From Elusimicrobiota bacterium (GTDB taxonomy: Bacteria; Elusimicrobiota; Elusimicrobia; 2-01-FULL-59-12; JACPXA01), in the NCBI GenBank assembly GCA_016196785.1, contig JACPXA010000158.1, positions 1 to 17,180 on the forward strand: DNA of 17,180 nt, in the 5' to 3' direction. Of the stretch, positions 8,401 to 16,064 are shown in pieces (the stretch's first letter is position 1; each line of letters opens with the position of its first letter). Position numbers and translations under genes: made by a program. The notes under the pieces were generated by a model. It searched no databases and was not told the DNA's origin. It was given only the letters and a program-made list of their open reading frames with translations.

Positions 8401-9595
8401 GGTCGTGAAATTCCATAACCTCCGTGTCATCCGCAATCAGCGGGGACTCGCGGTCGTGGTGAGTCGGAATGCCGAGCTCTCCATCCGTGAGGAACGCGAC
8501 CATGCCCGTGTGCCGTATGGGGCGCGGCTCAAGGTCAGCGATGGCCAGTCGGTTGACAAGGGTGAGCTTCTGGCCGAATGGGATCCCCATGCGATGCCGA
8601 TTCTCACGGAGCATGGCGGGATGGCAAAACTGGAAGACGTGATTGAAGGGATCACCATACACGTGGAAAAGAACAAGATCACCGGCTTGACCGAGCGGGT
8701 GATTATTGAGCACCGGGCGGAACGGCTCCATCCCCAAGTGGCCATTCTCTCCAAGGGAGGCAAACGCTTGGCCGCCTACACCCTCCCCGTGGACACCTAT
8801 CTTGTGGTGGAAGACGGGCAGGAGATCGCCGCTGGGGAGGTTCTGGCAAAGATCCCGCAGGAAGTGACCAAGACCAAGGACATCACCGGGGGGCTCCCCC
8901 GCGTGGTGGAGCTGTTTGAGGCCCGTCGGCCCAAAAATGCGGCCGTCATCTCGGAGATTGCCGGGACGGTGAAGCTCGATATCACCCCGAAGGGGGGCCA
9001 GAAGGTGGTGGTGACGGATGAAGAAACCGGCACCTCCCGGGAGTACCTGATTCCCCATGGGAAGCACCTCGTGGTGTACGATGGGGATCGGGTCGGGGTT
9101 GGGGAGTCCCTTACCGATGGGTCCGTGAACCCCCATGACATCTTGAAAGTGAGGGATGCGAAGGCCGTCCAGGAGCACCTCGTCAATGAAATCCAAGAGG
9201 TGTATCGCCTTCAGGGGGTCACGATCAACGACAAGCACATTGAGATCATTGTTTGCCAGATGTTATCCAACGTCCGGATCAGCAAGTCCGGTGACACCGA
9301 TCTCTTGACGGGCGAGATCATCAATAAGTTTCGGTTTAAGCGAATCAACGAGGGGACCATCGCTAGCGGGGGCGAACCGGCAGAAGCCCAGCCCGTCCTC
9401 CTGGGGATAACCAAAGCCTCCCTGTCCTCCGAGTCGTTCATCTCAGCCGCCTCATTCCAGGAAACGACCCGGGTGCTCACCGAGGCCGCGCTGATGGGTG
9501 GAACCGATGGGCTGAGTGGGCTCAAGGAGAACGTGATCATCGGTCATCTCATCCCCGCGGGGACCGGGTTTAGGGCATTTCATGCCAACCAGTAA
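5456..9595 (+). CDS. rpoC: DNA-directed RNA polymerase subunit beta'
   Basis: The beta' subunit carries the catalytic magnesium site of RNA polymerase. The 1379-residue protein has the N-terminal zinc ribbon (C86, C88, C101, C104), the catalytic NADFDGDQ with D480, D482 and D484, and the second zinc site (C840, C914, C921, C924). The bridge helix/trigger loop region (MRGLMAKP to ISTHGGRKGLADTALKTADAG) contains an insertion, QKKITGQVGE at residues 770-779, where E. coli has three residues. Compared with E. coli the zinc ribbon lies about 16 residues later, because of a basic N-terminal stretch with ARRRSERE. The ATG at 5456 is 2 bases after the rpoB stop, with AAGGA upstream. The last 14 bases overlap the start of rpsL. 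Confidence 0.99.
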   Translation: MPTTAVRPFLERRHTQATRARRRSERELNFSDFNAMRLTIASPEQIHAWSYGEVRKPETINYRTFKPERDGLFCERIFGPVRDWECNCGKYKWIKNKGVICDRCGVEVTESKVRRERMGHIELAVPVGHIWFLRKTPSRIGTLLNMKLSDLERVVYYARYIALEDFVTSDGQNVLRAHQLLTVEEYQKLRQEFGTKVKIGIGAAAIRELLAKIDVEGESRELRSRLKTIDSEAERTRVVKRLRILEAFKKSKTRPEWMVFQVLPVIPPDLRPLVPLEGGRFATSDLNDLYRRIINRNNRLKHIEALRAPEIMIHNEKRLLQEAVDALIENGARGKIVVGAGNRPLKSLSDILKGKQGRFRQNLLGKRVDYSGRSVIVVGPNLKLHQCGLPKEMALELFKPFIIRELMKRENVMLKAAKRMLERVKPEIWDILEEVTQRHPVLLNRAPTLHRLGVQAFEPVLIEGKSIQLHPLTCAAFNADFDGDQMAVHIPLSLEAQLEARLLMMASNNILSPASGKPIVTPSQDMVLGCSYLTKPKAGDLGEGMILNSRDEVLAAYQRGVVSLHARIKVQGITPIVEPELGVDRQRDCNQWKHWTTVGRVLFNEVIPPELGYVNQALTKKELGELVERCYRQLGHYRTVVLLDDLKQLGFRHATLAGLSIGINDMTVPDEKTRLVKEAQTKAAAIERQAKMGVITDSERYNKIIDLWTHVTDRIADIMFDGMKQQEFAPYRPGESKFNPIYLMANSGARGSSAQIRQLAGMRGLMAKPQKKITGQVGEIIESPVISNFREGLTVLEYFISTHGGRKGLADTALKTADAGYLTRRLIDVANDVVVNQADCGTISGVSIGTLSSGDEVIEPLEERIVGRVALDNVLHPLTDELLVRAGEIISAEAARKVREADIERIRIRSVLTCEAERGICAQCYGIHLALGRLAEVGDSVGIIAAQSIGEPGTQLTLRTFHIGGTASRVVKRSQIISPRDGVVKFHNLRVIRNQRGLAVVVSRNAELSIREERDHARVPYGARLKVSDGQSVDKGELLAEWDPHAMPILTEHGGMAKLEDVIEGITIHVEKNKITGLTERVIIEHRAERLHPQVAILSKGGKRLAAYTLPVDTYLVVEDGQEIAAGEVLAKIPQEVTKTKDITGGLPRVVELFEARRPKNAAVISEIAGTVKLDITPKGGQKVVVTDEETGTSREYLIPHGKHLVVYDGDRVGVGESLTDGSVNPHDILKVRDAKAVQEHLVNEIQEVYRLQGVTINDKHIEIIVCQMLSNVRISKSGDTDLLTGEIINKFRFKRINEGTIASGGEPAEAQPVLLGITKASLSSESFISAASFQETTRVLTEAALMGGTDGLSGLKENVIIGHLIPAGTGFRAFHANQ

Positions 9596-9962
9596 TCAGC
9601 TCGTGCGGTTTGGGCGGACGCCCTTGTTCCATAAGACGAAGGCGCCGGCCTTGGGCAGCTGCCCCCAGCGGCGGGGGGTGTGTACGCGGGTCTACACCAC
9701 GACCCCGAAGAAGCCGAACAGCGCGCTTCGCAAGGTGGCGCGGGTCAAGCTGACGCGGGGGGTGGAGGTGACCGCCTACATTCCGGGAATCGGCCACAAC
9801 CTGCAGGAGCACTCCATCGTCCTCATTCGGGGCGGTCGGGTCAAAGATTTGCCGGGGGTTCGCTACCATATCATTCGGGGGACGTTGGATGCAATAGGGG
9901 TGGCCGACCGCAAACAGGGTCGTTCGAAGTATGGGGCGAAACGCCCCAAAGCTGGGAAGTAA
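9582..9962 (+). CDS. rpsL: 30S ribosomal protein S12
   Basis: S12 (uS12) sits at the decoding centre of the small subunit and monitors codon-anticodon pairing. The 126-residue protein starts MPTSNQLVRFGR and contains RGVCTRVYTTTPKKPNSALR (about 31-50) and GGRVKDLPGVRYH (84-96). K43 and K88 occupy positions where changes give streptomycin resistance in other bacteria. They are wild type here. D89 is the residue that RimO methylthiolates in many bacteria. The ATG lies inside the end of rpoC (overlap 14 bases, different frame). It is the only start that gives the family N-terminus, so S12 synthesis is probably coupled to the end of rpoC. The stop at 9960-9962 is 2 bases before the inverted-repeat element. 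Confidence 0.98.
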   Translation: MPTSNQLVRFGRTPLFHKTKAPALGSCPQRRGVCTRVYTTTPKKPNSALRKVARVKLTRGVEVTAYIPGIGHNLQEHSIVLIRGGRVKDLPGVRYHIIRGTLDAIGVADRKQGRSKYGAKRPKAGK

Positions 9963-9964
9963 AC

Positions 9965-9997
9965 AGTGTTGCCACCCCTCCCTCCGCAGCGGGCTGG
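9965..9997 (+). repeat. Left 33-base inverted repeat arm
   Basis: The arm runs AGTGTTGCC...GCGGGCTGG and is the exact reverse complement of 10207-10239, 33 of 33 bases by direct comparison. The match ends sharply on both sides. It begins 2 bases after the rpsL stop. As RNA it contains CCUCCCUCC, complementary to the rpsG ribosome-binding site. Confidence 0.98.
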
Positions 9998-10206
9998 AAG
10001 CCCAGGCTTGAGGCCAGTGCAAGGCGAGACGACGATGGCGTGCCCGCAGTGGCACGTCGAGGAGGAGCAACGATGCAATGGCCCAAGAATGGGCTTCCCC
10101 AAAGGGGCTAGGCGCTTTTGGGCTACGACTTTGTCGCTCGTCACTTACATATCTCATTTTGATATGCGCGCTCCTCGCTCCTTGTCTCGCCGCAAAATCG
10201 CCGCAG

Positions 10207-10239
10207 CCAGCCCGCTGCGGAGGGAGGGGTGGCAACACT
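10207..10239 (-). repeat. Right 33-base inverted repeat arm
   Basis: The arm runs CCAGCCCGC...GGCAACACT on the + strand and is the exact reverse complement of 9965-9997. It contains the purine-rich ribosome-binding site of rpsG and ends one base before the rpsG ATG. Its first part can instead form a local hairpin, CCGCAG at 10201-10206 with CTGCGG at 10215-10220. Confidence 0.98.
10219..10229 (+). promoter_or_regulatory. rpsG ribosome-binding site inside the inverted-repeat arm
   Basis: GGAGGGAGGGG lies 11 bases before the ATG at 10241 and is the only Shine-Dalgarno-like sequence near that start. It sits wholly inside the right repeat arm. In a transcript that folds the two arms together it would be paired, which could hold down S7 synthesis. 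That effect is inferred. Confidence 0.65.
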
Positions 10240-10240
10240 A

Positions 10241-10720
10241 ATGCCCAGGAAAGAGTTGCGACCCCGTGAACGAAGAAAGGCGATTCCTCCCCATTACCGG
10301 TATGGCTCGGTGTTGGTGTCGCGGTTTATCGGGAAGATCAATTTTCGCGGCAAGAAGAATCTCTCAGAGCGCATCATCTCTCAGGCCTTTGCCGTCGTGA
10401 AAGAGCGCACCAAGGAAGACCCGGTGGCCATCTTTACGCGAGCCATTGAGAACGCCAAACCCTTGCTGGAGGTCAAGCCGCGGCGGGTGGGCGGCGCCAC
10501 CTATCAAGTGCCGGTGGCGGTGCGGAGCGAACGAGGTACCACGCTTGCCATGCGGTGGATCCTGAACGTGGCCCGAGAGAAAGAGGGTCGGCCCATGTCT
10601 GAACGATTGGCGGAGGAGTTCATCGCGGCGTCTCGGAAGGAAGGAGCGGTCATCAAAAAACGAGACGATACCCACAAGATGGCCGAGGCGAATAAGGCCT
10701 TTGCCCACTATCGGTGGTAA
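10241..10720 (+). CDS. rpsG: 30S ribosomal protein S7
   Basis: S7 (uS7) is a primary 16S rRNA binder that nucleates assembly of the small-subunit head and lines the E site. The 159-residue protein starts MPRKELRPRERR and has the conserved YGSVLVSRFI (about 20-29), VKPRRVGGATYQVPVAVR (about 77-94) and the family ending AFAHYRW. ATG 10241 is preferred to the in-frame GTG at 10229, because S7 proteins begin MPR and the GTG lies inside the repeat arm. In E. coli S7 represses its own mRNA by binding the rpsL-rpsG spacer. Here that spacer is replaced by the inverted-repeat element, so any such control must use a different structure. fusA follows after 5 bases. Confidence 0.98.
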   Translation: MPRKELRPRERRKAIPPHYRYGSVLVSRFIGKINFRGKKNLSERIISQAFAVVKERTKEDPVAIFTRAIENAKPLLEVKPRRVGGATYQVPVAVRSERGTTLAMRWILNVAREKEGRPMSERLAEEFIAASRKEGAVIKKRDDTHKMAEANKAFAHYRW

Positions 10721-10725
10721 CCGCC

Positions 10726-12801
10726 ATGCCTCGACAGCACCCGTTAGAGAACGTTCGGAACATCGGGATCGTGGCGCATATTGATGCAGGGAAAACCACG
10801 ACCACCGAGCGGGTCCTGTTCTACGCGGGGCGGATCTATAAGATGGGCGAGGTCCATGAGGGTACCACGGTGATGGACTGGATGGAGCAGGAACGCGAGC
10901 GGGGAATCACCATCACGGCCGCGGCCACCTACTGTACCTGGCGGGACTGTCAGTTGAACATCATTGATACCCCTGGCCATGTGGATTTTACCGTGGAAGT
11001 GGAACGAAGCCTCCGGGTGCTGGACGGTGCGATTGTCGTCTTTGACGTGGGGAACGGCGTGGAACCGCAGTCGGAGACGGTCTGGCGCCAAGCGGACCGC
11101 TACCATGTGCCGCGAATTGCGTTCCTGAACAAAATGGACCGGGTCGGGGCAGACTTCTGGATGTCGGTCAGATCCATGTACGACCGTCTCGGGGCCAAGG
11201 CGGTTCCGATCCAGCTCCCCCTAGGGGTGGAGGATCAATTCCGCGGCGTGGTGGATCTGGTGACCATGCAGGCGTATAGTTGGGAGGGGGACCAGCTAGG
11301 AGCGAAGTTTAACGAGATCCCGATTCCTGATGAATTAACCGCCAACGCCCAGAAGATGCGCCACGAGCTCCTAGAACAGGCGGCGGAGTTTGACGATGCC
11401 GTGATGGAGCAATACCTGGAGGGCAAGCCGATTTCGTCAACGGACTTGAAGCGGGCAATTCGAAAGGGAACGCTCTCCGGCAAGTTTTTTCCTGTGCTTT
11501 GCGGCTCCGCCTTTAAGAATAAAGGGGTGCAGCCGCTCCTCGATGCTGTCTGCGACTATCTCCCTAGCCCGCTGGATCTCCCCCCCGTGAAGGGACACGA
11601 TAGCGCGGACGAGACCGAGACGGTTCGAGAGGCAAAGGATACCACCCCCTTTTGCGCCTTGGCCTTCAAAATCCAGACGGATCCATTTGTCGGGAAGCTG
11701 ACGTATTTCCGGGTGTACTCCGGCACGCTGCGGGCGGGGATGACGATCTATAACGCCGTTCGGCAGAACCGGGAGCGGGTCGGCCGGCTTCTGCGCATGC
11801 ACGCCAATCGCCGGGAAGAGATCCCGGAGGTGTTTGCCGGGGATATCGCCGGTGTGGTGGGGCTGAAAGTGACCTCAACCGGGGACACCCTCTGCGATGA
11901 GGAACACCCCATTACCCTGGAGGCGATACATTTCCCCGACCCGGTAATCTCCGTGGCCATCGAGCCGAAGTCCAAAGCCGATGAGGAGAAGCTCTCCCTG
12001 GCGATGAATCGGCTGGCAGAGGAAGACCCGACCTTCCGCGTGAAGACCGAGGAGGAGACCGGACAGACCATCATCTCTGGCATGGGGGAACTACACCTCG
12101 AGATTCTTGTGGACCGGATGCAGCGCGAGTTCGGGGTACAGGCCAATATCGGTCGCCCTCAAGTGGCTTATCGGGAAACCATTCGTCGGAAGGTAGAGGA
12201 GGAAGGGAAGTACATTCGACAGACGGGGGGCCGTGGACAGTACGGCCATGTGTGGTTGGTGCTCGAGCCCCAGGAGCGGGGGAAAGGTTTTGAGTTCGTG
12301 GATAAGATCAAAGGGGGTTCGGTTCCCAAAGAGTACATCCCCGCGGTGGAGAAAGGGGTGCGGGGGGCCTTGGAGGAAGGGGCGCTGGCCGGGTACCCGC
12401 TCGTGGATCTCCGGGTGACGTTGTTTGATGGGTCGTTTCACGAAGTGGATTCCTCAGAAATGGCGTTCAAGATCGCCGCCTCGCTCGCGCTGAAGGGCGG
12501 GGTCAAACGAGCATCCCCGGTACTTCTAGAACCGATCATGAGATTTGAAGTCGTCACCCCTGAGGACTACATGGGCGATGTGATCGGTGATCTGAATGCT
12601 CGGCGTGCGAAAATCCTCGGGATGGAGCCTCGCGGGAAGACCCAGGTCATTCGGGGGGCCGTCCCGCTGGCTGAGATGTTTGGCTATGCCACGGTGATTC
12701 GGTCGTTGAGTCAGGGGCGCGCGTCGTTCAATCTCGAGCCCAGTCATTACGAAGAGGTACCATCGGGGATTGCGAAAGGAATCATTGAGAAAGCCGCGTA
12801 A
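10726..12801 (+). CDS. fusA: Translation elongation factor G
   Basis: EF-G is the GTPase that drives ribosomal translocation and, with RRF, ribosome recycling. The 691-residue protein has all GTPase motifs: AHIDAGKT (17-24), RGITI with T62 in switch I, DTPGH (80-84), NKMD (134-137) and the GSAFKNKG segment. Domain II, III, IV and V sequences follow, including TGGRGQYGH in domain IV and the SHYEEVP ending in domain V. The length is that of a canonical bacterial EF-G. The ATG at 10726 gives the family N-terminus MPRQHPLENVRNIGIVAH; an in-frame GTG at 10714 lies inside rpsG and is not needed. There is no strong Shine-Dalgarno, so coupling to rpsG is likely. tuf follows after 14 bases. Confidence 0.99.
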   Translation: MPRQHPLENVRNIGIVAHIDAGKTTTTERVLFYAGRIYKMGEVHEGTTVMDWMEQERERGITITAAATYCTWRDCQLNIIDTPGHVDFTVEVERSLRVLDGAIVVFDVGNGVEPQSETVWRQADRYHVPRIAFLNKMDRVGADFWMSVRSMYDRLGAKAVPIQLPLGVEDQFRGVVDLVTMQAYSWEGDQLGAKFNEIPIPDELTANAQKMRHELLEQAAEFDDAVMEQYLEGKPISSTDLKRAIRKGTLSGKFFPVLCGSAFKNKGVQPLLDAVCDYLPSPLDLPPVKGHDSADETETVREAKDTTPFCALAFKIQTDPFVGKLTYFRVYSGTLRAGMTIYNAVRQNRERVGRLLRMHANRREEIPEVFAGDIAGVVGLKVTSTGDTLCDEEHPITLEAIHFPDPVISVAIEPKSKADEEKLSLAMNRLAEEDPTFRVKTEEETGQTIISGMGELHLEILVDRMQREFGVQANIGRPQVAYRETIRRKVEEEGKYIRQTGGRGQYGHVWLVLEPQERGKGFEFVDKIKGGSVPKEYIPAVEKGVRGALEEGALAGYPLVDLRVTLFDGSFHEVDSSEMAFKIAASLALKGGVKRASPVLLEPIMRFEVVTPEDYMGDVIGDLNARRAKILGMEPRGKTQVIRGAVPLAEMFGYATVIRSLSQGRASFNLEPSHYEEVPSGIAKGIIEKAA

Positions 12802-12807
12802 AGGAGG
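12801..12807 (+). promoter_or_regulatory. Strong ribosome-binding site of tuf
   Basis: AAGGAGG starts at the last base of the fusA stop codon and lies 8 bases before the tuf ATG. It is the closest match to the consensus in the window, which fits the very high demand for EF-Tu. Neighbouring genes have weaker sites. Confidence 0.8.
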
Positions 12808-12815
12808 AGACAGCC

Positions 12816-14017
<1,202 letters not shown>

Positions 14018-14021
<4 letters not shown>

Positions 14022-14323
14022 ATCAGCGGATTCGGATCCGACTGCGGGCGTACGACCACAAGATGCTGGATGATTCGTTGGCAAAGATTGTGGACATCGC
14101 CCGGCGGACTGGCTCATCAATCGTCGGGCCGGTGTTATTACCCACGCAGATGAAGCGGTATACGGTCCTCCGTTCTCCCCATGCGGATAAGAAGTCGCGG
14201 GAGCAGTTTGAGATGCGGATTCACAAACGGCTCGTGGACATTCAGGATCCCACCCCAGGGACGGTGGAGGAGCTCATGAAGCTGGACCTCCCCGCCGGGG
14301 TGGATGTGGAGATTAAACTTTAG
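14018..14323 (+). CDS. rpsJ: 30S ribosomal protein S10
   Basis: S10 (uS10) is a small-subunit head protein. It also acts as NusE, pairing with NusB in transcription antitermination. The 101-residue product is of normal length and starts MNQRIRIRLRAYDHKMLD. It contains the family loop GPVLLPTQMKRYTVLRSPH (about 37-55), then EQFEMRIHKRLVDIQDPTP and an ending in VEIKL. The ATG overlaps the tuf stop as ATGA, so its translation is probably coupled to tuf. This overlap physically joins the str and S10 clusters. rplC follows after 12 bases, with AGGAG just past the stop. Confidence 0.98.
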
Positions 14324-14335
14324 GAGTCACCCTCG

Positions 14336-15121
14336 ATGTCAGTACCTTTTAAAGGAATCTTAGGAACGAAGGTGGGAATGACGCAGGTGTTCGATGGCAG
14401 TGGCCGGGCGCTGCCGGTCACGGTCATCGCGGCCGGCCCGTGTCGGGTCACCCAGGTGAAAACCCAGGACCGGGATGGCTACAGCGCGGTGCAACTGGGA
14501 TTGGGAGATGTCAAGCCGGAACGGTTGTCGAAAGCCGTCGCAGGGCAGTTCGCCAAGGCGGGTGTTCAGAGTTGCCGGTGGCTCAAGGAGTTCCGCGTTC
14601 CTTCCACTGAAGGGTTCCAGGTAGGCCAGGAGATGAAGGTTGACGTGTTCCAACCTGGGGATTATGTGGATGTGCACGGGATCACGAAAGGCAAGGGGTT
14701 TGCAGGGGTCGTGAAACGGCACGGGTTCAGGGGAGGGCCGCGCACCCATGGGCAGTCCGATCGCTTGCGTGCGCCGGGGTCCATCGGAGGTTCAACGTAT
14801 CCCGGCCGGGTGTTCAAGGGGATGCGCATGGCTGGTCATATGGGAGCTCGATCCGCCGTCGCCCAGCGGTTGGAGGTGGTCCGAGTGGATCTGGAGCAGA
14901 ACCTCCTGGTTGTGGGCGGAGCGGTGCCGGGCGTCGCCCGAGGATTGGTTGAGGTGCGTGAAACCGTGAAGCGGAAGAAGGTCAAGGCGGCTCCTGCGGC
15001 GGTCGCTCCCCAGAAAGCGGCCAAGGCAGAGCCTACCAAAAAGGCGAAGAAAGCGCCGGCGGCGGCTTCTGCAGCGCCATCCGCAGCGGCTCCGCCTGCG
15101 GCTAAGCCGAAAGGATCTTAG
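14336..15121 (+). CDS. rplC: 50S ribosomal protein L3 with Ala/Lys-rich C-terminal tail
   Basis: L3 (uL3) is an early-assembly large-subunit protein whose long loop reaches towards the peptidyl-transferase centre. The protein has 261 residues. The core (1-212) starts MSVPFKGILGTKVGMTQVFD and includes KGKGFAGVVKRHGFRGGP and the loop APGSIGGSTYPGRVFKGMRM. The glutamine that PrmB methylates in E. coli (in GSIGQNQTPG) is not present; the loop reads GSIGGSTYPG. Residues about 213-261 form a low-complexity tail of Ala, Lys and Pro that the family core lacks. It probably contacts rRNA or is disordered. The ATG has AGGAG 10 bases upstream. rplD follows after 12 bases. Confidence 0.97.
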   Translation: MSVPFKGILGTKVGMTQVFDGSGRALPVTVIAAGPCRVTQVKTQDRDGYSAVQLGLGDVKPERLSKAVAGQFAKAGVQSCRWLKEFRVPSTEGFQVGQEMKVDVFQPGDYVDVHGITKGKGFAGVVKRHGFRGGPRTHGQSDRLRAPGSIGGSTYPGRVFKGMRMAGHMGARSAVAQRLEVVRVDLEQNLLVVGGAVPGVARGLVEVRETVKRKKVKAAPAAVAPQKAAKAEPTKKAKKAPAAASAAPSAAAPPAAKPKGS

Positions 15122-15133
15122 GCATAGGCTTCC

Positions 15134-15766
15134 ATGGAACGATCCGCCACGTGGTATAGCCAAGAGGGCGATCCCCAGGGGCAGATGTCCTTGCCTCCCC
15201 AGATCTTCGGAGGAGCCCGCGTATCCGTACCTCTGTTGCACGAGGTCACTACCGCTTATCTGGCGAATCGCCGGGCCGGAACCGCCTCCACCAAAACCCG
15301 CAGCGAAGTCTCCGGCGGAGGTCATAAGCCGTGGCGGCAAAAGGGAACAGGGCGGGCCAGACAGGGGTCCATTCGTTCGCCGTTGTGGCGGAAAGGGGGG
15401 ATCATCTTTGGTCCCAAGCCACGATCCTTCGCCATCCCTGTGCCTGAGCGAAAACGTCACACGGCGCTCCAGCAGGCTTTGAGCGTTCGGGCGGCGGAGG
15501 GGGCCATCGTCGTCGTTGACGGCGTGCTCCTTCCAGAGCCGAAAACCCGGCACCTCGCGCAGTGGTGCGCACGGTGTCATTTAAGCGCTGGCTCCCTCTT
15601 GGTGATAGATCGATCGTCTGAGGAGCTGAAGCGGGCCAGCCGCAACCTCGCCACCCTCGAGGTGACAGAGGTCGCCAGCCTCAATGCCTACTCCGTGTTG
15701 CGGGCGAAGCGGGTGGTATTCACCCGTCCGGCGCTGGAGCACCTCGTCAAGCACCTAAATAATTGA
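15134..15766 (+). CDS. rplD: 50S ribosomal protein L4
   Basis: L4 (uL4) binds domain I of 23S rRNA, and its loop lines the exit tunnel next to L22. The 210-residue protein carries the family loop TKTRSEVSGGGHKPWRQKGT and GRARQGSIRSPLWRKGGIIFGPKPR (together about 55-99), then the Rossmann-like globular C-terminal half. The ending, NAYSVLRAKRVVFTRPALE, matches the family. In E. coli L4 also represses its own S10 operon through the leader before rpsJ. Here rpsJ overlaps tuf and has no leader, so that mechanism cannot work in the same form. No strong Shine-Dalgarno is seen before ATG 15134, and an internal start is not excluded. rplW follows after 1 base. Confidence 0.97.
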   Translation: MERSATWYSQEGDPQGQMSLPPQIFGGARVSVPLLHEVTTAYLANRRAGTASTKTRSEVSGGGHKPWRQKGTGRARQGSIRSPLWRKGGIIFGPKPRSFAIPVPERKRHTALQQALSVRAAEGAIVVVDGVLLPEPKTRHLAQWCARCHLSAGSLLVIDRSSEELKRASRNLATLEVTEVASLNAYSVLRAKRVVFTRPALEHLVKHLNN

Positions 15767-15767
15767 C

Positions 15768-16064
15768 ATGGACCTTCAACGCGTGTTGATACGGCCATTG
15801 ATCACGGAACGGAGCACCGCCTTGAAGGAGGCGGCCAATCAATATTGTTTTCAGGTGCATGCGCATGCCACCAAGGGGCAGATACGGCAAGCGGTGGAGG
15901 CGCTGTTTAACGTTGCTGTGACAGGGGTGAACACCGCCATCCTACCGGGGAAGTTTCGCCGGCTGGGAGCCGGGCGGCCGGGGGGGTACCGAGCCGACTG
16001 GAAAAAAGCGATTGTGACTATCCGCCGAGGCCAAGAGATTAAACTGGTGGAGGAGCCCAAATGA
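15768..16064 (+). CDS. rplW: 50S ribosomal protein L23
   Basis: L23 (uL23) sits at the tunnel exit and is the docking site for trigger factor and the signal recognition particle. The 98-residue protein is of normal length. It contains the family opening VLIRPLITERSTALKEAANQ (about 6-25), the KGQIRQAVEALFNVAVTGVN segment (about 36-55) and a basic loop with GKFRRLGAGRPGGYRADWKKA that contacts 23S rRNA. It starts 1 base after the rplD stop and its last 4 bases overlap the rplB start (ATGA), so all three are probably translated in a coupled way. Confidence 0.98.
   Translation: MDLQRVLIRPLITERSTALKEAANQYCFQVHAHATKGQIRQAVEALFNVAVTGVNTAILPGKFRRLGAGRPGGYRADWKKAIVTIRRGQEIKLVEEPK

Larger units (their letters stand above)
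9965..10239. mobile_element. MITE-like or palindromic element with 33-base terminal inverted repeats
   Basis: A 275-base segment is bounded by perfect 33-base inverted repeats. It occupies nearly the whole rpsL-rpsG gap, leaving 2 bases on the left and 1 on the right. The interior (9998-10206) holds several short hairpins. Examples are GGGCT/AGCCC at 9991-10003, GCCCA/TGGGC at 10081-10094, CCCC/GGGG at 10097-10107, and CATATC/GATATG at 10148-10166. I see no transposase gene, only short reading frames without recognisable homology. Size, perfect termini and lack of coding capacity fit a non-autonomous transposable element. No clear target-site duplication is visible; the closest is a CA/TA pair at the outer edges if the termini begin at GTGTTGCC. 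The alternative is a native regulatory stem. No second copy is present in this window. Confidence 0.55.

Noticed and set aside
7076..9238. 720-codon open frame on the minus strand
   Set aside because: It is entirely antisense to rpoC, has no recognisable family features, and is explained by G+C-rich codon bias in the sense gene.
9570..10238. 222-codon minus-strand frame, and a plus-strand frame of 91 codons across the rpsL-rpsG spacer
   Set aside because: Both begin with the same MLPPLPPQRAG because each reads into one arm of the inverted repeat. Neither has a recognisable product. They are by-products of the palindrome.
10229..10240. In-frame GTG at 10229 as the rpsG start
   Set aside because: It adds MATL before the conserved MPR start of S7 and lies inside the purine-rich ribosome site. 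ATG 10241 fits better.
9960..10243. Target-site duplication flanking the inverted-repeat element
   Set aside because: The flanks (TAAAC on the left, AATGC on the right) do not repeat each other convincingly. A degenerate TA is possible but too short to claim.
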